A stretch of DNA of 8,589 bases. Origin: Halomonas halophila. Its GTDB lineage: Bacteria; Pseudomonadota; Gammaproteobacteria; Pseudomonadales; Halomonadaceae. The notes below the pieces were generated by a model. It was not told where the DNA came from. It did not search any database and saw only the letters and a program-made list of their open reading frames with translations. Every line of letters begins with the position of its first letter. Positions within the stretch are counted from its first letter, which is position 1. Location of the stretch: contig DJIP01000197.1 in the NCBI GenBank assembly GCA_002433675.1, forward strand, positions 1,569-10,157, read 5' to 3'. The translations under genes and the position numbers were made by a program. Shown here piece after piece: positions 5,546 through 8,589 of the stretch.

Positions 5546-6736
5546 ATGGAGCGCTCTCGCCTGGCCCTGCCGCTGATCGTGCTGGCACAGTGGTGCGGTA
5601 CCTCGCTGTGGTTCAGCATCAACGGCGTCGCCGCCTCGCTTGCCAGTGACCTCGGCATTCGCGAGGCCGAGATCGGTCACCTGACGCTGGCGGTACAACT
5701 CGGCTTTATCGTCGGCACCCTGACCATCGCCGCCAGCGGACTCGCCGATCGCTACCGCGCCAGTCGTATCTTTCTGAGCGCGAGCCTGGCAGGCGCTCTG
5801 GTCAATCTCGCCTTTATCGCCGTTGCCGAGCATCACGCTCTCGCCCTGCTGCTGCGCTTCGCCACCGGGCTCTGCCTGGCCGGTATCTACCCGTTGGGCA
5901 TGAAGCTGGTGATCGGTTGGACCCCGCGTCACACCGGGGCTGCCCTGGCCTGGCTGGTGGGCATGCTGACCCTGGGCACGGCCATGCCCCATCTGCTGCG
6001 TGGCGCCACCCTGGACCTCCCCTGGGCCTGGACCCTGATTCTGTCCTCTACCCTGGCGGTGGCCGGTGGCGTCGCCGTGGCGCTATTGGGAGACGGCCCG
6101 CACCTGCCAGCAAACGCGTCTCGCGCCCGGCTGAAGGATGGCCTTGCCGCCTTTCGCGATCGCCACTTTCTCAGCGTCGCCGGCGGCTACTTCGGCCACT
6201 GCTGGGAACTCTACGCCTTCTGGTTGCTGGTGCCCTTCCTGGTCGGCCGCGAGGTCACCCGCCTTCAGGCGCCAGCCGACTGGGCGCCCTGGCTGAGCTT
6301 TTCGGTCATCGCCATGGGTGCGCTGGGCTGCATCCTCGCCGGCGCCCTCAGCCGACGCCACGGCAGCGCCAGTGCCGCCAACCTGGCGCTCGCCACCTCC
6401 GGCGCCCTGTGCCTGATCTACCCCTGGCTTGGTCAGGCCAGTCCCCTGCTGCTGCTGGGCCTGCTGTACCTCTGGGGCTTCAGCGTCATCGCCGACTCGG
6501 CCCAGTTCTCGTCACTGGCCTCGGCCACCGCTCCCAGGTCGCATATCGGCGCGACCCTGGCGGTAATGAACGCCATCGGCTTCACCCTTACCCTGCCCGG
6601 CATCTGGCTCGGTGCCAGCTTGTGGCAGGAGCACGAACTAAGCGTGTTGTGGCTACTGTTGCCCGGACCGGTGCTGGGACTGTGGTCGATGCGTGGTGTC
6701 GCCGCCTACGTCCGCCGCCAGCCCGCCAGCTCTTGA
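5546..6736 (+). CDS. Major facilitator superfamily (MFS) transporter
   Basis: This is a 396-residue inner-membrane protein with about 12 hydrophobic segments, the usual MFS size. The first helix begins at once (residues 7-25, with QWCGTSLWF). The loop between helices 2 and 3 carries the MFS signature GLADRYRASR (65-74), a variant of GxLaDrxGrkr. A cytoplasmic linker (about 183-203, LLGDGPHLPANASRARLKDG) separates the two six-helix halves. The ATG at 5546 is chosen because CAGGA lies seven bases before it. An in-frame ATG at 5471 would add 25 hydrophilic residues encoded by the terminator hairpin and is rejected. The substrate is unknown; the protein resembles cyanate/nitrate-permease-like or YnfM-like MFS proteins in style only. 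It might move an acid or product linked to the acyl-CoA genes, but the terminator argues for a separate unit. Confidence 0.9.
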   Translation: MERSRLALPLIVLAQWCGTSLWFSINGVAASLASDLGIREAEIGHLTLAVQLGFIVGTLTIAASGLADRYRASRIFLSASLAGALVNLAFIAVAEHHALALLLRFATGLCLAGIYPLGMKLVIGWTPRHTGAALAWLVGMLTLGTAMPHLLRGATLDLPWAWTLILSSTLAVAGGVAVALLGDGPHLPANASRARLKDGLAAFRDRHFLSVAGGYFGHCWELYAFWLLVPFLVGREVTRLQAPADWAPWLSFSVIAMGALGCILAGALSRRHGSASAANLALATSGALCLIYPWLGQASPLLLLGLLYLWGFSVIADSAQFSSLASATAPRSHIGATLAVMNAIGFTLTLPGIWLGASLWQEHELSVLWLLLPGPVLGLWSMRGVAAYVRRQPASS

Positions 6737-6791
6737 TCTCTCTATCGGGTCTTTGCTGCTTCGCCCCTTTCGACACGAACACCCGAGCATG

Positions 6792-6820
6792 AAAAAGGGA
6801 GGCCCGAAGGCCTCCCTTTT
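6792..6820. terminator. Bidirectional intrinsic terminator between MFS and pstB
   Basis: A 12-bp perfect stem (AAAAGGGAGGCC at 6793-6804 with its complement at 6809-6820) closes a CGAA tetraloop. It is flanked by A residues on the left and T residues on the right, so a U-tract follows in both directions. It lies between two convergent genes, 55 nt past the MFS stop and 42 nt past the pstB stop, and would end both transcripts. Confidence 0.9.
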
Positions 6821-6862
6821 CTACCGCGCTCCACGCTACCACGCGGACCGACGCCTCTCGGC

Positions 6863-7708
6863 CTAGCCGTAACGGCCGGTGATGTAGTCCTCGGCCTTCT
6901 TGGTATGCGGGGTAGAGAACATGGTCTTGGTGTCGTTGTACTCGATGACCTCGCCCAGGTGGAAGAACGCCGTGTAGTCGGCGACACGAGCCGCCTGCTG
7001 CATATTGTGCGTCACGGTGATGATGGTGAACTGCTGCTTGAGCTTGTCCATCAGGTCTTCGATGGTGGCGGTGGAGATCGGGTCCAGCGCCGAGGTCGGC
7101 TCATCCATCAGGATCACGTCCGGCTGTACCGCGATGGCGCGGGCGATGCACAGACGCTGCTGCTGGCCACCGGACAGCGAGGTGCCGGGCTGGTGCAGCT
7201 TGTCCTTGACCTCTTCCCACAGGCCGGCGTCACGCAGGGCGCGCTCGACCAGCTCGTCCTGGTCGGCCTTGCGGCTGACCAGGTCATGCATCTTCGGGGC
7301 ATAGACGATGTTGTCGTAGATCGACTTGGGGAAGGGGTTCGGCTTCTGGAACACCATGCCGACCCGACGCCGCAGCGCGACCTCGTCCATCTTGGGCTCG
7401 TAGACGTCGCGACCGTCCATCTCGATCAGGCCCTTGACGCGCACGCTCGGAATCAGATCGTTCATGCGATTCAGGCAACGCAGGAAGGTCGACTTGCCGC
7501 AACCGGACGGGCCGATCAGGGCGGTCACGTTCTTCTGGTACAGATCCATGTCGATCGACTTCAGCGCGTGGAAGTCTCCGTACCACAGATTCAGGTCGTT
7601 CACTCGAATGCTCAACTCGTGGTTGGCATCCTCGTTGCGAGTGACCGGCTGGCCGGGCTGGTCCTGCTTCATCACGCTTTCTCCGCGCTGGGCAACTTTC
7701 ATGTTCAT
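6863..7708 (-). CDS. pstB: Phosphate ABC transporter ATP-binding protein PstB
   Basis: This is the 281-residue ATPase of the high-affinity phosphate importer PstSCAB, working as a dimer on the cytoplasmic face of PstC/PstA. All ABC motifs are present: Walker A GPSGCGKS (66-73), Q-loop Q121, signature LSGGQ (178-182), Walker B VILMDEP (198-204, with D202 and E203), D-loop SALD and H-loop H234 in [13 protein letters not shown] and [12 protein letters not shown] are characteristic PstB blocks, and the C-terminus ends in the typical DYITGRYG. The ATG at 7708 has CAGGAT eight bases upstream; an in-frame ATG at 7672, preceded by GGAGAA, is a reasonable alternative that would remove 12 poorly conserved residues. 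The gene follows pstA by 27 nt in one operon, expected to be under PhoB control from a promoter outside the window. No phoU follows; a terminator does. Confidence 0.98.
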   Translation of the reverse strand: MNMKVAQRGESVMKQDQPGQPVTRNEDANHELSIRVNDLNLWYGDFHALKSIDMDLYQKNVTALIGPSGCGKSTFLRCLNRMNDLIPSVRVKGLIEMDGRDVYEPKMDEVALRRRVGMVFQKPNPFPKSIYDNIVYAPKMHDLVSRKADQDELVERALRDAGLWEEVKDKLHQPGTSLSGGQQQRLCIARAIAVQPDVILMDEPTSALDPISTATIEDLMDKLKQQFTIITVTHNMQQAARVADYTAFFHLGEVIEYNDTKTMFSTPHTKKAEDYITGRYG

Positions 7709-7735
7709 GGCAACGTATCCTGTTTGGGGGCCGGT

Positions 7736-8589
7736 TTACCAGCGCCGCTCGAATTTCTTGCGCAGCACCACCGCGGTGGCGTTGAGCGTGATAAGGATCG
7801 ACAGCAGCACCAGAATGCCGCCCGACGTCTTCTCGATGAAGGCCCGGTCAGGCTCGCCCGCCCAGGTGAATATCTGCGCCGGCAGCACCGTGGCCGCCTC
7901 GGTAAAGGAGTTGGTCACATCGGGGATGAAGGCCACCATGCCGACGATGATCAACGGAGCGGTCTCGCCCATGGCCTGAGCCAGGCCGATGATCGAACCG
8001 GTCATGATGCCCGGCAGCGCCACTGGCAGGACGTGATCACGCACCATCTGCCAGCGTGAGCAGCCGACACCGAAGGCGGCATGACGGATAGAGTCGGGCA
8101 CGCTGCGAAGCGCGGTACGGGTGGCGATGATGATCACCGGCAGGGTCATCAGCGCCAGGGTCAGGCCACCGACCACCGGGGAGGAGCGCGGCACCCCGAA
8201 GAAGTTGATGAAGATCGCCAGGCCCAACAGACCGAACAGGATCGAGGGGATCGCCGCCAGGTTGTTGATATTGATCTCGATCAACTGGGTAAAGCGGTTG
8301 TCCGGCGCGAACTCTTCCAGGTACACCGCCGTCATCACACCGATGGGAAAGGCCACCGCCAGGGTCACCAGCAGGGTCAGCACGGTGCCCATGGCCGCCG
8401 ACGCGATACCGGCGAGCTCGGGCATCTTGGAGTCACCGCTGGAGAAGAAGGTCGTGTTGAAGCGCAACTCCGCCCGCCCTTCTTGCTCCAGCCGATCGAC
8501 CACCGCCATTTCCTTGTTGCTGAGCCTGGCGTGGTGGCCCTTGAGGTACTGGTCCACCTGGCCGTCGGCCAGCACCCACTCCATGCGGG
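7736..8589 (-). CDS. pstA: Phosphate ABC transporter permease PstA, C-terminal part (5' end outside window)
   Basis: This is one of the two membrane subunits of PstSCAB. About 283 codons are visible and the frame stays open to the right edge, so the ATG at 8584 is almost certainly internal. The visible part starts with a hydrophilic, probably periplasmic segment (about 60 residues from EWVLADGQ). It then shows several membrane helices and the inner-membrane ABC permease EAA-type loop (about residues 164-201 counted from the ATG at 8584, SIRHAAFGVGCSRWQMV to SIIGLAQ), followed by AMGETAPLIIVG, strongly conserved in PstA/PstC. The hydrophilic N-terminal stretch before the first visible helix matches the long form of PstA with a DUF3333-like region, unlike the short E. 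coli protein. It ends KKFERRW, 27 nt before pstB. Confidence 0.95.
   Translation of the reverse strand, partial: RMEWVLADGQVDQYLKGHHARLSNKEMAVVDRLEQEGRAELRFNTTFFSSGDSKMPELAGIASAAMGTVLTLLVTLAVAFPIGVMTAVYLEEFAPDNRFTQLIEININNLAAIPSILFGLLGLAIFINFFGVPRSSPVVGGLTLALMTLPVIIIATRTALRSVPDSIRHAAFGVGCSRWQMVRDHVLPVALPGIMTGSIIGLAQAMGETAPLIIVGMVAFIPDVTNSFTEAATVLPAQIFTWAGEPDRAFIEKTSGGILVLLSILITLNATAVVLRKKFERRW

Noticed and set aside
5917..6792. A 291-codon plus-strand frame overlapping the MFS gene in another frame
   Set aside because: Pro/Arg/Gly-rich out-of-frame reading of the transporter, with no ribosome binding site. The MFS frame has clear membrane helices and a signature loop.
6905..8059. A 384-codon plus-strand frame across pstB and pstA
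   Set aside because: Antisense to two unmistakable phosphate transporter genes.

Overview
The window looks like chromosomal DNA of a GC-rich gammaproteobacterium. The codon use and the protein flavour (PstA/PstB, the HSD10-type reductase, the large acyl-CoA dehydrogenase) suggest a Halomonas-like organism, but this is a judgement by eye and not a search result. I see no mobile element, CRISPR array, rRNA or intact tRNA.

Region 1 (1-5372) is a fatty-acyl-CoA catabolism locus. On the minus strand, in transcription order, it holds a TetR-family repressor (3390-3965), an AMP-forming medium/short-chain acyl-CoA synthetase (1382-3034), an HSD10-type 3-hydroxyacyl-CoA dehydrogenase of the SDR family (514-1275), and the N-terminal part of a large acyl-CoA dehydrogenase that runs off the left edge (1-392). 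Diverging from the repressor on the plus strand is an acetyl-CoA acyltransferase (thiolase, 4188-5372). Together they cover acid activation, first oxidation, second oxidation and thiolytic cleavage. Only the enoyl-CoA hydratase step is absent from the window. The HSD10-type dehydrogenase points to short or 2-methyl-branched acyl-CoAs (isoleucine-like intermediates) as plausible substrates, but this is inference.

The regulatory DNA is the most informative part of this region. A good sigma-70 promoter for the acyl-CoA dehydrogenase has a near-perfect palindrome, of the CAAAC-N4-GTTTG type associated with PsrA, sitting on its -10/+1 region. An exact 12-mer is shared between the repressor/thiolase intergenic region and the synthetase upstream region, suggesting a common TetR operator. 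Next to the second copy is a GTTGACG/CGTCAAC inverted repeat resembling LiuR-type sites. So at least two and perhaps three fatty-acid or branched-chain regulators may converge on this locus.

Region 2 (5373-6820): a strong intrinsic terminator closes the thiolase and sits only 34 nt before the start of an MFS transporter (5546-6736). A bidirectional terminator (6792-6820) then separates the transporter from the convergent pst genes.

Region 3 (6863-8589) is the distal end of a phosphate ABC transporter operon on the minus strand: the 3' part of pstA, cut by the right edge, then pstB. No phoU follows pstB before the terminator.

Overall the content is ordinary housekeeping and catabolic biology. 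I found no convincing undescribed system. The operator architecture of the acyl-CoA locus is the part most worth following up.
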